Source: Mucilaginibacter_A sp964236465
GTDB lineage: Bacteria > Bacteroidota > Bacteroidia > Sphingobacteriales > Sphingobacteriaceae
Direction: 5' to 3'
Length of the DNA: 64,000 nucleotides
Assembly: GCA_964236465.1 (NCBI GenBank)
Contig: CAXSBZ010000005.1
Coordinates: 1 to 64,000 of the forward strand
Part shown: one piece after another, positions 17,376-25,784 of the stretch
Layout of the letters: each line of letters opens with the position of its first letter
How positions within the stretch are numbered: the stretch's first letter is position 1
Translations under genes and position numbers: made by a program
Notes under the pieces: model-generated
The model's database searches: none
What the model saw: the letters and a program-made list of their open reading frames with translations, nothing else
Told to the model about the DNA's origin: nothing

Positions 17376-18269
17376 TTAACGATGCTGCTGGTATTGATTA
17401 GGTGAAATACTACTCTTTAATAAATCTAATTCTTCAATTGTAAGTTTTCCAACATCCAAAGTTCCAACTGCATCTATCAATTGTTCAACCGTCCTGATTC
17501 CAACAACAGCATTGGCAACAACTGTTGGAGTTAAAGCAAATTGCAAAGCAGTTTGTGCACTACTCCTGTCATTACCAGAAAATCTTTGAATTGCTTGTAC
17601 TGCTTTTATCACCTCTTTTTCAGTATAATCTAAATAAGGTTTTGCCGGTTTATCAACCAGCAAGCCTTGCGCAACACTTCCTCTTGTTATGATATTGATT
17701 TGATTTTTTTCGAGTAAATCAAAACAAGTTTCTTCCGGCCGGCGGTCCAGCAAACTGTATTGCATCATCACACTTGTAATATTAGATTTGGTTACATATT
17801 CCCGGATTACGGTTGGCCGGATGGAAGAAATACCGTAATATCTAATTTTACCTTGTTGTTTCAGTAGTTCAAAAGCTTCAATGGTTTCATCAATGTTATC
17901 TTCCATCATACCGCCGTGCAATTGGTACAAATCCAAATAATCAGTTTGCAAACGCTTCAAACTTTCTTCCGCAGCTTGCAAAATATATGCTTTGCTTGCA
18001 TTCCAACTTGTGCTGCCATCCGGCTCATGTTTGTTGCCAACTTTGCTGGCGATTAAGAGATTGCCTCGATCAGATTTTAAAAGCTTCCCCAATTTGATTT
18101 CATTTTCACCATCTTCATAAAAATCGGCGGTATCAAAATAATTGATTCCAAGTTCCAATGCTTTGTTGATCAAAGATTCGTTTTCTTTTTCAGTTCCGCG
18201 GAGAGACATGCAGCCAAAACCAATCTTGCTGACTTGTAAATCTGATTTTCCTAAAGTTGCATATTCCAT
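17376..18269 (-). CDS. Aldo/keto reductase
   Basis: A 297-residue aldo/keto reductase. The tetrad is Asp46 (YFDTADFY), Tyr51, Lys76 (IASKV) and His118 (YQLHGG). It is shorter than the enzyme at 9822 and belongs to a different subgroup (NEIKLGKLLKSDRGNLLIASK). It lies 11 bases downstream of ltaE and is probably co-transcribed with it. The substrate cannot be told from the sequence. Confidence 0.92.
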   Translation of the reverse strand: MEYATLGKSDLQVSKIGFGCMSLRGTEKENESLINKALELGINYFDTADFYEDGENEIKLGKLLKSDRGNLLIASKVGNKHEPDGSTSWNASKAYILQAAEESLKRLQTDYLDLYQLHGGMMEDNIDETIEAFELLKQQGKIRYYGISSIRPTVIREYVTKSNITSVMMQYSLLDRRPEETCFDLLEKNQINIITRGSVAQGLLVDKPAKPYLDYTEKEVIKAVQAIQRFSGNDRSSAQTALQFALTPTVVANAVVGIRTVEQLIDAVGTLDVGKLTIEELDLLKSSISPNQYQQHR

Positions 18270-18280
18270 TGGCTTTTTTA

Positions 18281-19300
18281 TTATTCGTTCAGGCTTTTTA
18301 ACACGTCAATTGTATATTGTATTTGATCGGGATGCACATCCAAGTGTGTTACAAAACGGATCCGGCGTACATCATTGGCAGAAGCTTTGATCCCTTTTTC
18401 TGCTAATTTCGGCAAATAGTACGATGCTTCTTTTACCGTATCAAAAATGATGATATTGGTTTCTACCTTTAAAACACCGGTTACCCAATTGCATTCGTTC
18501 AGCGTTTCTTCCAGTAATTTTGCATGATGATGATCTTCCTGCAAGCGTTTTACCTGATGATCCAAAGCATAAATCCCGGCTGCGGCCAAAAAGCCTGCCT
18601 GGCGCATCCCTCCGCCCAAAACTTTACGCAAACGGCGCGCATAGTTGATGGTAGCTTTATCGGCCAAAAAAACAGAACCAACCGGCGCGCCCAAACCTTT
18701 TGATAAACACACGGAAATCCCGTCGAAATATTTGCCGTAATCCGCAGCCTGATCACCGGTAAAAGTTAAAGCATTGAAAATCCTTGCGCCATCTAAATGC
18801 AGCTTGATGCTTCTTTTAGCACATAAATTTGCGATTGGTTCGATTTGATCCAGGCGGTAGCAATTGCCGCCGCCTTTGTTCACCGTGTTTTCTAAAACAA
18901 CCAAAGTAGTATGCGGAAAGTGAATATTATTAGGATCATTGATTTCCGGTTCGATCATTTCAGCTGTAATAATCCCGCGCTGGCCATTCAACAAACGTGT
19001 AGAAACGGCTGAGTTAAAGGCAATTCCGCCGCCTTCATAACGGTAAACATGTGCCGTTTGGTCGGCAATCAATTCATCTAGCGGCTGCGTAAAACTCTTT
19101 ATTGCAATCTGGTTCGTCATCGTTCCGGAAGGGCAAAATATCGCAGCTTCCATGCCAAATAGGACTGCAATTTTGGTTTCCAATTCGTTTATGGTTTCAT
19201 CTTCACCGTACACATCGTCGCCTACTTTGGCACTCCACATCGCTTCCAACATGCCGGGCGTGGGCTTGGTTACGGTATCACTTCTTAAATCAACAATCAT
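18281..19300 (-). CDS. ltaE: Low-specificity L-threonine aldolase
   Basis: A 339-residue PLP enzyme of fold type I that cleaves L-threonine or L-allo-threonine to glycine and acetaldehyde. Diagnostic stretches are DLRSDTVTKPTPGM and GDDVYGEDETINELE at the N-terminus, LHLDGAR (His168, Asp170, Arg173) and the PLP lysine Lys201 in CLSKGLGAPVGS. Length is normal. It leads a two-gene unit with the reductase at 17376. Two motif copies lie in the gene: 18424-18435, read as VKEAS, and 18807-18818, in another frame and read as AKRSI. Confidence 0.95.
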   Translation of the reverse strand: MIVDLRSDTVTKPTPGMLEAMWSAKVGDDVYGEDETINELETKIAVLFGMEAAIFCPSGTMTNQIAIKSFTQPLDELIADQTAHVYRYEGGGIAFNSAVSTRLLNGQRGIITAEMIEPEINDPNNIHFPHTTLVVLENTVNKGGGNCYRLDQIEPIANLCAKRSIKLHLDGARIFNALTFTGDQAADYGKYFDGISVCLSKGLGAPVGSVFLADKATINYARRLRKVLGGGMRQAGFLAAAGIYALDHQVKRLQEDHHHAKLLEETLNECNWVTGVLKVETNIIIFDTVKEASYYLPKLAEKGIKASANDVRRIRFVTHLDVHPDQIQYTIDVLKSLNE

Positions 19301-19354
19301 TGTATCTAAATTTATAATCTAATCGTATTTTTACTGTCCAAATATCTAAATCTT

Positions 19355-19999
19355 ATGAAGAAATTTTTACTACTGTTATTTATTTTCAACATTACTTTAT
19401 CCGCCGAAGCACAACTGTTCAGAAAAACCTGGGAAAAAGGTTCATACATAGATTCAAGCGGAAATCATTTTTCTGGATTGATCTATTATTCATTGCCCGA
19501 TGCTTCTGTTTTTAAAGGAAAAGGCGATCACTTACTATATAAAACCAATACAAACGCAGACAAGCAAAAAATACCATCTGGGCAGATCAAATCTTTTGTT
19601 ATTGATACAGACAGTTTTACGGTATCTCATTCTATAGTGCTCGAAAAGTTCCCGTTTTTACAAGTCATGATTAATCACCAAACCAAGCTTTATTACTCAG
19701 CAATAAACTCAGGTTCTACACCGGTTCTTGGAGCCGCCTTGATAGGAGGTGCTTTGGGTGCCGCTGCCATGCACGGAAAAAATGCGTCGGGTTACTATTA
19801 TGGTACGGACGAAGATCATTTAAATTTGTTGAGAGGTAAAAATTTTGTTGAAACTATGACCATGTTGATGGCAGACAAACCGGAAGTAGTTGCAAAAATT
19901 AAAGATAAAACATTTAAACTTGGTTCAATTACCGATTTGCTGAACTATTATAAAACTGGTGTCTTACCAAAAAAATCTTTAGATGACGTTTATCAGTAA
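19355..19999 (+). CDS. Secreted protein of unknown function (paralogue 1)
   Basis: A 214-residue protein with a signal peptide (1-19, LSAEAQ). It shares an architecture with the next gene: a G-x-Y-x-D-x-x-G opening, LLYK, IKSFVIDTDSFTVSH, a KLYY stretch, a Gly/Ala-rich middle, then YYYGTDEDHLNLLRGKNF...MADKPEVVAKIKDK. I recognise no named family. It probably sits in the periplasm or outer membrane. Divergent from ltaE. Confidence 0.75.
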   Translation: MKKFLLLLFIFNITLSAEAQLFRKTWEKGSYIDSSGNHFSGLIYYSLPDASVFKGKGDHLLYKTNTNADKQKIPSGQIKSFVIDTDSFTVSHSIVLEKFPFLQVMINHQTKLYYSAINSGSTPVLGAALIGGALGAAAMHGKNASGYYYGTDEDHLNLLRGKNFVETMTMLMADKPEVVAKIKDKTFKLGSITDLLNYYKTGVLPKKSLDDVYQ

Positions 20000-20060
20000 A
20001 TTTATTTTCTCAGGTGATAAACGTTTTACAAAAAACAAAGTCTCAGCAGAAAATACCTGC

Positions 20061-20072
20061 TAAAAACAGCAT
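20061..20072 (+). repeat. Solitary motif copy between the paralogues
   Basis: TAAAAACAGCAT, 33 bases before the likely start of the second paralogue. Confidence 0.65.
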
Positions 20073-20104
20073 ACTAAAAACATTAAAAAATGGTTTATCC
20101 TTTT

Positions 20105-20800
20105 ATGAAAACACTTTGTGCACGCCTGCTCCTGTTTGGTTTATTTTCGTTGTCCGCTTTTTCGGCTTCGGCCCAGTTGGGTTTAAACCAGTGGGACGAT
20201 GGTTATTTTTATGATGCCAACGGGCAAAAGTTTATCGGCCAGATTGTTGTGAACCCATCAGGCCGCGGCCCGCAAAATAATGAAGGTTTTATTTTGTACC
20301 GAAAAGATAAAGGCGAAGAAAAAGAAACTTTAACGGCATCTATGGTCCGCTCTTTTGTGGCCGGAAAAGACAGTTTTACAGTGGCTCATGCTCCAAGAGC
20401 TGAAAACTGGACGGGCAGAAGCATTGATTTTGTAAAGGTTTTGGTAAATGAACCGATGAAATTGTATGCAACAACTGGCGGTGGCGGCGGAATGTCTCCG
20501 GGAATAAGCCCAAGTTTTGGTCTGGGCGGCGGCAGTTTTGGCAGCGGCATTGGCGGCGGATTGGGTATTAATTTGGGCGGAGGCCGTGGCGGCAAAGGCA
20601 AAAACACGTATTATTATGGCGATGATGCCAACAGTTTGAAAGAGTTGAAAAGAGACGAATTCATTCCGATCATGTCGGAAATTATGGCCAGCCAACCAGA
20701 AATTGTAGAAAAAATCAAAAATAAGAAATACCGTTATGGGCAGATGAACCAATTGATCCTGGATTTTTATGCCTTAAAAGAAGCATCACCAAAATCCTGA
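20105..20800 (+). CDS. Secreted glycine-rich protein of unknown function (paralogue 2)
   Basis: The start chosen is the Met at 20105 (MKTLCARLLLFGLFSLSAFS), which gives a cleaner signal peptide than the in-frame ATG at 20090. The 231-residue product mirrors the preceding gene (FVAGKDSFTVAH, KLYA, YYYGDDANSLKELKRDEF, MASQPEIVEKIKNKKY) but carries a central Gly-rich segment of about 45 residues. It looks like a tandem duplicate that gained a flexible linker. A motif copy (20775-20786) near the 3' end is read as LKEAS. Confidence 0.75.
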   Translation: MKTLCARLLLFGLFSLSAFSASAQLGLNQWDDGYFYDANGQKFIGQIVVNPSGRGPQNNEGFILYRKDKGEEKETLTASMVRSFVAGKDSFTVAHAPRAENWTGRSIDFVKVLVNEPMKLYATTGGGGGMSPGISPSFGLGGGSFGSGIGGGLGINLGGGRGGKGKNTYYYGDDANSLKELKRDEFIPIMSEIMASQPEIVEKIKNKKYRYGQMNQLILDFYALKEASPKS

Positions 20801-20826
20801 TCATTATATTAAACGGAAATAAACTA

Positions 20827-20861
20827 ATCCTGCCAACCAGAAGTCGGCAGGATTTTTTTTT
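20827..20861 (+). terminator. Rho-independent terminator
   Basis: ATCCTGCC pairs with GGCAGGAT around a 10-base loop, followed by a run of nine Ts, just after the Gly-rich protein gene. Confidence 0.85.
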
Positions 20862-20917
20862 AGCAGAAATAGTATTTAATATTGTATTTTCAACCTTTAA
20901 TATTAACTACTCGGTTT

Positions 20918-21778
20918 ATGATTATTATAGCGGACGGCGGCTCAACCAAAACAAACTGGTGCCTGATTAACGAATCTGGAAAAAAAGTTTATTATAACAC
21001 CGAAGGTTACAATCCTTTTTTTGTTGATAAGCCTTATATCATCAATTCGTTGAACGAAAATTTGCCTTCTGACCTTAAAAAGGAAGATATTACAGAACTA
21101 TATTATTATGGGGCCGGTTGCGATGTGGCTGACAAAGTAAAAATTGTAGAAGAAGCGATGCAGGTAGTTTTTACAGCTGCCAAAGTATTTGTTGGCCATG
21201 ATTTGATGGCCGCAGCCCGCGCTTTGCTGGGCATAAATTCCGGTTTTGCAGCAATTTTGGGCACTGGAACAAACACTTGTATTTACAACGGTAAAGACAT
21301 CACTTTCAAAATCAACTCTTTAGCATTTATTTTGGGTGATGAAGGAAGCGGTTGCTACATCGGCAAAAAACTGCTTTCGGATTATGTCCGCGGTTATATG
21401 CCGCAGGAAGTACGCGATACTTTTTGGGAAACTTTTCATTTATCGCCGGATGATATCATCGATACCGTTTATACCAAACCTTTGCCCAATCGCTTTTGTG
21501 CAAGCTTTAGCAAATTTGTGTATGATAACACGGCAAACATTGCTTATTCCCGCAATTTGGTTAAAACTTCTTTTGAAGATTTCTTCCGAAATTTAGTAAG
21601 CCATTATCCGGATTACAAAAATTATTCTTTCAATTGTATTGGTTCTGTAGGATACAATTTCCGCAATGTGCTGGAAGAAACCGCTACAGAATACGGCATG
21701 AGTTTTGGCCGGATCATCCGCTCGCCGATAGATGATTTAGTGAAATATCATCTGGAGCTGGCACCATTATCCAAATAA
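20918..21778 (+). CDS. BadF/BadG-type N-acetylglucosamine kinase-like protein
   Basis: The true start is taken as the ATG at 20918 (MIIIADGGSTKTNW); an in-frame TTG at 20882 adds only an unlikely extension. The 286-residue protein has the ASKHA-fold phosphate-1 loop DGGSTKT (6-12), a second loop LGTGTNT and the GDEGSG signature. This matches the BadF/BadG/BcrA/BcrD-related kinases, which in Bacteroidetes are usually called N-acetylglucosamine kinase. It would phosphorylate an amino sugar, perhaps from peptidoglycan recycling. A degenerate paralogue lies at 23717-24565. Confidence 0.85.
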   Translation: MIIIADGGSTKTNWCLINESGKKVYYNTEGYNPFFVDKPYIINSLNENLPSDLKKEDITELYYYGAGCDVADKVKIVEEAMQVVFTAAKVFVGHDLMAAARALLGINSGFAAILGTGTNTCIYNGKDITFKINSLAFILGDEGSGCYIGKKLLSDYVRGYMPQEVRDTFWETFHLSPDDIIDTVYTKPLPNRFCASFSKFVYDNTANIAYSRNLVKTSFEDFFRNLVSHYPDYKNYSFNCIGSVGYNFRNVLEETATEYGMSFGRIIRSPIDDLVKYHLELAPLSK

Positions 21779-21780
21779 AC

Positions 21781-21855
21781 CATACTTCTTTTATCAACCA
21801 AAAAACCTGCTTTAATTTATATTGGAGCAGGTTTTTGGTTGATAAAAGAAGCATC
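21781..21855. repeat. Long motif hairpin (terminator) after the kinase
   Basis: ATACTTCTTTTATC (21782-21795) pairs with GATAAAAGAAGCAT (21841-21854). The stem continues inward through CAACCAAAAAACCTGC against GCAGGTTTTTGGTTG, giving an almost unbroken stem of about 30 base pairs. It lies between the kinase gene and the convergent Nudix regulator gene and is likely a bidirectional terminator. Confidence 0.85.
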
Positions 21856-21919
21856 TACCACTTATTTAAGGTGCTGAAAACTTAAATTAGTCCAGCTATT
21901 CTGTGTCTTTTGCTAAAAG

Positions 21920-22642
21920 TTAAGGTGAAGCAATAGCCAATTCATTCTGAAAAATCTTGTTGTATTTTCGGCGGTCAAAACGGTACAATTTTGCAGCACG
22001 ATACGAAACGCCTTTTTGTTTTTCATCCAGCTCTTTCAAAAAACCGTAGCTCAGCATCTTTTTTCGGAAATTACGTTTATCCAGCTTTTTGTTCAAAATG
22101 GCTTCATACAAAGTTTGAAGTTGTGTGAGCGTAAATTTTTCGGGCAGCAACTCAAAAGCGATGGGTTGATAGCTTAATCTTCGCCGTATTTTCTGGAAAC
22201 CGGTTTCAAAAATTTTCCGGTGATCAAAAGGCAAATCCCCTAATTCATTCACCGGATACCAGGAAGCACTGCGGGCAAAATTGGTAACGGGTTTCAGTTC
22301 CTGCTGTGTATCAATCCGAATCAGCGCGTAGTAAGCAACCGTTATCACGCGGCCTTGCGGGTGGCGGTCCACATCACCAAAAGTATGAAACTGCTCCATG
22401 TGCAAATCGCGCAGGCCGGTCAGTTCGTACAAAATCCGTTCGGCAGCATCATCTATACTTTCGTCTGCTTTAACAATGTAACCCGGCAAAGCGCGCCAGC
22501 CTTTATAAGGTTCTTCATTTCGCTCGATTAATAAAATTTTCAGTTCATTGGCATGAAATCCGAAAATTACACAATCTGTAGAAAATACCGAATCAAATTT
22601 TGGTAGTATTGGTTCCAAATTAAAGGAGGTTTGGCCAGGCAT
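21920..22642 (-). CDS. NrtR/AraR-like transcription regulator (Nudix domain plus winged helix)
   Basis: A 240-residue protein with a Nudix fold (about 20-150) and a C-terminal winged helix (about 160-230, LTQLQTLYEAILNKKLDKRNFRKKML). The Nudix box reads GYIVKADESIDDAAERILYELTGL, where the REUxEE core has become R-I-L-Y-E-L, so two of the catalytic acidic positions are missing. That is the state expected of NrtR/AraR-type regulators that bind a sugar or nucleotide effector without hydrolysing it. It is divergent from pfkA across a palindrome at 22681-22695, so regulation of pfkA and of itself is likely. Confidence 0.88.
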   Translation of the reverse strand: MPGQTSFNLEPILPKFDSVFSTDCVIFGFHANELKILLIERNEEPYKGWRALPGYIVKADESIDDAAERILYELTGLRDLHMEQFHTFGDVDRHPQGRVITVAYYALIRIDTQQELKPVTNFARSASWYPVNELGDLPFDHRKIFETGFQKIRRRLSYQPIAFELLPEKFTLTQLQTLYEAILNKKLDKRNFRKKMLSYGFLKELDEKQKGVSYRAAKLYRFDRRKYNKIFQNELAIASP

Positions 22643-22653
22643 TACCGCCTTTT

Positions 22654-22661
22654 CAAAATTA
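22654..22661 (-). promoter_or_regulatory. Candidate -7 box of the Nudix regulator gene
   Basis: On the minus strand this reads TAATTTTG, an exact TAnnTTTG match 11 bases before the ATG. The operator palindrome starts 19 bases further upstream, about where the -33 element would lie. Confidence 0.45.
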
Positions 22662-22680
22662 ATAAATAATATATTACTTA

Positions 22681-22695
22681 GTGTAAAGATTACAC
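22681..22695. promoter_or_regulatory. Candidate operator between the Nudix regulator gene and pfkA
   Basis: GTGTAAAGATTACAC is a perfect inverted repeat (GTGTAA, 3-base centre, TTACAC) in the 89-base divergent gap. It ends two bases before the pfkA -7 box and coincides with the expected -33 region of the regulator promoter, so a bound protein could control both. The link to the neighbouring regulator is inferred from position. Confidence 0.6.
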
Positions 22696-22697
22696 CT

Positions 22698-22705
22698 TAT
22701 CTTCG
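22698..22705 (+). promoter_or_regulatory. Candidate -7 box of pfkA
   Basis: TATCTTCG fits TAnnTTTG with one mismatch, 26 bases before the ATG at 22732. Confidence 0.4.
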
Positions 22706-22731
22706 CCATAATAAGGAGTCGGTTAAAAAAA

Positions 22732-23712
22732 ATGTCTAAAGTAAACAAGATTGCCGTATTAACTTCGGGCGGAGATGCACCGGGAATGAACCCATGTATT
22801 CGTGCAGTTGTTAGAACGGCCATCTATCATGGTTTGCAGGTTGTTGGGGTAAAGCAGGGCTATCAGGGCCTTATCAACAACAATATGTACGATATGAATG
22901 AGCGTTCGGTAAGCAATATTTTGCACCTGGGCGGTACGATTTTGAAGACGGCGCGCTGTTTGGAGTTTAAAACAGAAAGCGGCATGGAAAAAGCTTATCA
23001 AAACCTAAAAACCAGAGGTGTTGATGGTTTAATTGTGATTGGCGGAGACGGCACTTTTACCGGTGCAGAACGCTTTTCGCGGCTTTATGATATTCCGGTC
23101 ATCGGCATTCCGGGTACAATTGATAATGATTTGTACGGTTCTGATTTTACTTTGGGTTTTGATACGGCAACCAACACGGTTATTGATGCTTTAGATAAAA
23201 TCCGTGATACGGCCGATGCACATGACCGTTTGTTTTTTATTGAAGTAATGGGCCGGGATTCCGGCTGTATTGCTTTGCGCGCAGGCATTGCCGGTGGTGC
23301 TGAAGCTATTTTACTGCCCGAAAAAGAAACTGCTATTGATGACCTGATTAAAAATTTACAATCCGGAAGTAACAAAAAAACATCCAGCATTGTTATTGTA
23401 GCCGAGGGAGATAAAAATGGCGGTGCTTATGGCATTGCCAAACATGTGAAAGAACATATCCCGTCTTACGATGTGAAAGTAACTATTTTAGGGCATTTGC
23501 AAAGAGGCGGAAGCCCAAGCAGTTTTGACCGTGTACTGGGAAGCCGGCTTGGTTACGCTGCCGTAAATGCACTTATCAACGGCGAAACGCGCAAAATGAC
23601 AGGTTTAAAAGGCAACACAATCCAGCTGGCAGAATTGGATGAGGCTATTTCTCATCATGAATTTAAGTTAGAGCCGGATTTGCTGGAAATGGTAGATATT
23701 TTAGCCATCTGA
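22732..23712 (+). CDS. pfkA: ATP-dependent 6-phosphofructokinase
   Basis: A 326-residue PfkA phosphorylating fructose 6-phosphate to the 1,6-bisphosphate. Seen: SGGDAPGMN (12-20), the GGDGT loop (104-108) with Gly rather than Asp, which marks ATP rather than pyrophosphate use, PGTIDND with catalytic Asp131, MGRDSG and LGHLQRGGSPS. Length is that of the classic bacterial enzyme. It begins a unit with the degenerate kinase (4-base gap) and gapA (4-base gap), so two glycolytic enzymes are co-expressed. The palindrome at 22681-22695 suggests control by the Nudix regulator. Confidence 0.96.
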   Translation: MSKVNKIAVLTSGGDAPGMNPCIRAVVRTAIYHGLQVVGVKQGYQGLINNNMYDMNERSVSNILHLGGTILKTARCLEFKTESGMEKAYQNLKTRGVDGLIVIGGDGTFTGAERFSRLYDIPVIGIPGTIDNDLYGSDFTLGFDTATNTVIDALDKIRDTADAHDRLFFIEVMGRDSGCIALRAGIAGGAEAILLPEKETAIDDLIKNLQSGSNKKTSSIVIVAEGDKNGGAYGIAKHVKEHIPSYDVKVTILGHLQRGGSPSSFDRVLGSRLGYAAVNALINGETRKMTGLKGNTIQLAELDEAISHHEFKLEPDLLEMVDILAI

Positions 23713-23716
23713 TCTG

Positions 23717-24565
23717 ATGATTGCAATTGTGTATAGTGGTTCTAACTTTGCCTACTGGAAGCTGGCACAAAAGCAAACCGTTGTACAATCTTTCAAAACC
23801 AATGGCATCAACCCATTTGCCAGCGATGAAAAAAGTGTACTTTCTTTGCTAAACAAAAATATCCACCTCATCCATCATGCCGAAGAAATCAAAAAGATCT
23901 ATTTCTTCGGGCCGGGCATTGCTTCACAAAAACACAAACAACTTATTTTTAATGCCTTTTCCCAGTTTTTTAAGTTTGGGAAAGTAACGGTTGAAGATGA
24001 TATTTATGCTGCTGCATTGGCAACTTGTCAGGATCAGGCAGGCATTGTTTGCATTTTGGGAAGTGGTTCTAACGCAGCTTATTTTGATAGCAAAAAAATC
24101 AAACCAAACAATTATGGTTTAGGTTATATTTTAGCAGATGAAGGTTCTGCAAATTGGATCGGAACGAAAATTGTTAAATCTTATCTAAATAAAACTATGC
24201 CGGACAATTTGGCCAAGAAATTTGTTGAAAAGTTTGACCTTGATAGAAAACAAATTCTGGATAAAGTGTATAAACAACCATTGCCAGCCGTATTTTTAAG
24301 TTCCTTCCGCAATTTTGCAGAAGAGCACCTAAAAGAAGCATTTATAAGCGATTTGGTAACAACAGGTTTTGAATGCTTTGTTTCAAATTATTTAATCCCT
24401 TTGACTAAAGAAAACCCAGATGTACCGGTTTATTTTGTAGGAACGGTTGCTTCCATTTATCAGGATTTATTATGCCAAACTACTCAAAAACATGGAATTA
24501 ACATCAAAAATATCATTAAAGAACCTATCAATAACTTGTTAACATACTACATCAATAAAAATTAA
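23717..24565 (+). CDS. Degenerate BadF/GlcNAc-kinase-like protein in a glycolytic operon
   Basis: A 282-residue paralogue of the kinase at 20918, sharing NPF near the start, LGSGSNAAYF for LGTGTNTCIY, GLGYILADEGSANWIGTKIV for the DEGSG region, and the KPLP/KQPLP segment. The phosphate-1 loop DGGSTKT is replaced by YSGSNFA, losing the Asp, Lys and Thr, and the last Gly of DEGSG is Ala. Catalysis as a sugar kinase is therefore doubtful. A sensing or regulatory role between pfkA and gapA is possible, but inferred only from position. A motif copy (24330-24341) is read as LKEAF. Confidence 0.75.
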   Translation: MIAIVYSGSNFAYWKLAQKQTVVQSFKTNGINPFASDEKSVLSLLNKNIHLIHHAEEIKKIYFFGPGIASQKHKQLIFNAFSQFFKFGKVTVEDDIYAAALATCQDQAGIVCILGSGSNAAYFDSKKIKPNNYGLGYILADEGSANWIGTKIVKSYLNKTMPDNLAKKFVEKFDLDRKQILDKVYKQPLPAVFLSSFRNFAEEHLKEAFISDLVTTGFECFVSNYLIPLTKENPDVPVYFVGTVASIYQDLLCQTTQKHGINIKNIIKEPINNLLTYYINKN

Positions 24566-24569
24566 AATT

Positions 24570-25565
24570 ATGAAAATAGGAATTAACGGCTTTGGCCGTA
24601 TTGGCCGTTTGGCTTTCCGCGCTGCAATCGACAGGCCAAATGTTGAAATTGTAGGTATCAATGACTTGGTTGACCCAGAGTACATGGCTTATATGTTGAA
24701 ATACGATTCGACACATGGCGAATTTAAAGGGACAATTGCTGTTGAAGGCGGCCATTTGGTGGTCAACGGAAAATCTATCCGCGTAACTGCTGAAAAAGAC
24801 CCGGCAAACCTGAAATGGAACGAAGTTGGTGCCGAAGTAATTATCGAATCAACGGGTTTGTTTTTGACTAAAGAATTAGCGCAAAAACACATCGATGCAG
24901 GTGCCAAAAAAGTAATCATGTCTGCACCGGCAAAAGATGATACGCCTACTTTTGTAATGGGTGTGAACAACAAACAGTTAACAGCAGATCAAACTATTAT
25001 TTCCAATGCAAGCTGTACCACCAACTGCCTTGCTCCTTTGGCCAAGGTTTTGAACGATAAATTTGGTATCGAAGAAGGTTTAATGAGCACAGTTCATGCA
25101 ACAACTGCAACTCAAAAAACAGTTGATGGCCCATCCCATAAAGACTGGAGAGGCGGCCGTGGTGCTGCTCAAAACATTATCCCATCTTCAACCGGTGCTG
25201 CAAAAGCGGTTACTTTAGTGATCCCGGAATTGAAAGGGAAATTAACAGGCATGTCATTCCGTGTTCCGGTTCCTGATGTTTCTGTGGTAGATTTAACTGT
25301 AAAGCTTACAAATTCAGCATCTTATGAAGATATTAAAGCTGCTATGAAAGAAGCTTCCGAAGGCGAACTGAAAGGCATTATGGGTTATACGGAAGATGAT
25401 GTAGTTTCTCAAGACTTTTTGGGCGATCCGCGTACTTGTATTTTTGATGCAGGGGCAGGTATTGCTTTGAATGATAAATTTGTAAAAGTAGTAGCCTGGT
25501 ACGATAACGAATGGGGTTATTCTAACAAATTAGTTGATTTGGCTGAAGAAGCTGGCAAATTATAA
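24570..25565 (+). CDS. gapA: Glyceraldehyde-3-phosphate dehydrogenase, type I
   Basis: A 331-residue enzyme oxidising glyceraldehyde 3-phosphate to 1,3-bisphosphoglycerate. Seen: NAD-binding INGFGRIGR (5-13), Asp32 indicating NAD preference, ASCTTN with nucleophile Cys149, His176 (STVHATTA), the substrate loop DWRGGRGAAQNIIPSSTGAAKAV and WYDNEWGYS near the end. It is the last gene of the pfkA unit. A strong terminator follows at 25633-25665. Confidence 0.97.
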   Translation: MKIGINGFGRIGRLAFRAAIDRPNVEIVGINDLVDPEYMAYMLKYDSTHGEFKGTIAVEGGHLVVNGKSIRVTAEKDPANLKWNEVGAEVIIESTGLFLTKELAQKHIDAGAKKVIMSAPAKDDTPTFVMGVNNKQLTADQTIISNASCTTNCLAPLAKVLNDKFGIEEGLMSTVHATTATQKTVDGPSHKDWRGGRGAAQNIIPSSTGAAKAVTLVIPELKGKLTGMSFRVPVPDVSVVDLTVKLTNSASYEDIKAAMKEASEGELKGIMGYTEDDVVSQDFLGDPRTCIFDAGAGIALNDKFVKVVAWYDNEWGYSNKLVDLAEEAGKL

Positions 25566-25584
25566 GCAACACCAAGTTTAGGTC

Positions 25585-25665
25585 GATAAAAGAAGCATTG
25601 ATCTCGGGCTGATAAATCAGCTTTTAAAATACAACCGGAAGTGTGAAAGCTTTCGGTTTTTTTTA
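25585..25665 (+). terminator. Motif copy and rho-independent terminator after gapA
   Basis: GATAAAAGAAGCAT (25585-25598) is followed by AACCGGAAG against CTTTCGGTT (25633-25658) with a T run to 25665. The hairpin is a standard terminator for gapA. A near-match motif (GATAAAAGAAGCCT) is at 25710-25723. Confidence 0.8.
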
Positions 25666-25726
25666 TGCTGATCTTTTTCAAAACATCTATTCAACACCAA
25701 TTTCAGGTTGATAAAAGAAGCCTATG

Positions 25727-25760
25727 TTAAACAAAAAAAACCGGCTTAAAAACCAGTTTG
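25727..25760 (-). terminator. Candidate terminator of glgB
   Basis: On the minus strand AAACTGG and CCGGTTT pair around a short loop and are followed by a T run. A motif copy (25776-25787, ATGCTGTTTTTA) overlaps the glgB stop just before it. Confidence 0.5.
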
Positions 25761-25784
25761 TTTTGTTTGAATTAAATGCTGTTT

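Noticed and set aside
20882..20917. Upstream TTG start of the GlcNAc-kinase-like gene
   Set aside because: The extension (MYFQPLILTTRF) precedes the conserved MIIIADGGSTKT start and has no support; the ATG at 20918 is standard.
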